The translations under genes and the position numbers were made by a program. Below the pieces are notes generated by a model, which worked only from the letters and a program-made list of their open reading frames with translations, was not told the DNA's origin and ran no database searches. Source: Polaromonas sp. (GTDB lineage Bacteria; Pseudomonadota; Gammaproteobacteria; Burkholderiales; Burkholderiaceae_C). From it: a DNA stretch of 39,692 nt. Below, piece after piece: positions 39,626-39,692 of the stretch (its first letter is position 1; every line of letters starts with the position of its first letter). The stretch is taken from NCBI GenBank assembly GCA_028291985.1, contig JAQGNE010000031.1:1-39692 (forward strand). Direction: 5' to 3'.

Positions 39626-39692
39626 GCCGGGCGGGACCGGCACCGTTTGCGGACTTGCACCGCGCACGGGTTGGCCTGCTCATGAATTAGCC
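39626..39692. other. start of gltB-gltD spacer
   Basis: The 67 bases after the gltB stop hold no start with a good ribosome site, no clear terminator and no complete ORF. Confidence 0.5.

Overview
The window reads as chromosomal DNA of a betaproteobacterium of the order Burkholderiales, most likely family Comamonadaceae (Polaromonas/Rhodoferax-like). This is inferred from gene order and protein character (groES-groEL with a CIRCE operator; metK next to two tandem LpxL-type acyltransferases; engB / cytochrome c4 / resB / ccsA / msrPQ; lysA-lptM / cyaY / mrcA / pilMNOPQ / aroK-aroB / dgt / gltB) and from AT-rich intergenic repeats containing 'agctataaattaaatagcaa'-like sequence. No species call is possible from the sequence alone. 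No prophage, CRISPR array, rRNA, tRNA or complete insertion sequence was seen.

Layout. 1-2170: groEL (3' end cut by the window edge) and groES on the minus strand behind a sigma70-like promoter whose -10 box abuts a perfect CIRCE. 2171-2997: low-coding stretch with what looks like a frameshifted gene remnant. 2998-5819: a DUF2177 membrane protein, then a possible leader ORF, an APC permease and an exported SAM-methyltransferase-fold protein, the last three joined by ATGA overlaps. 5933-10934: metK (minus), two tandem acyltransferases (plus), an epoxide-hydrolase-like enzyme and engB (both minus). 11222-17692: periplasmic redox and cytochrome block: cytochrome c4, System II haem ligation (resB, ccsA), then the periplasmic methionine sulfoxide repair pair msrP/msrQ. 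17769-22259: lysA and lptM (minus), frataxin cyaY (plus), penicillin-binding protein 1A (minus). 22526-31101: type IV pilus alignment/secretin operon pilMNOPQ, an Ig-like-repeat lipoprotein, aroK and aroB. 31183-39625: dGTPase-like gene, orphan branched-chain amino acid-type binding protein, a RAYT (REP-associated Y1 transposase) and the glutamate synthase large subunit gltB; gltD would be expected just beyond the right edge.

How the genes work together. Most are core housekeeping genes: protein folding, SAM synthesis, lipid A acylation, cytochrome c maturation and periplasmic repair, peptidoglycan and lysine/DAP metabolism, pilus secretion, shikimate and glutamate synthesis. Overlapping start/stop codons (permease/methyltransferase, lpxL pair, resB/ccsA, pilM/N, pilO/P, pilP/Q) imply several translationally coupled operons.

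I do not see a clear new multi-gene system. The best candidates for something little described are the six-domain Ig-like lipoprotein fused into the pil-aro operon, the leader-ORF/permease/exported-methyltransferase unit beside metK, and the dispersed Comamonadaceae-type intergenic repeats, one of which lies inside groESL and another of which supplies a ribosome binding site.
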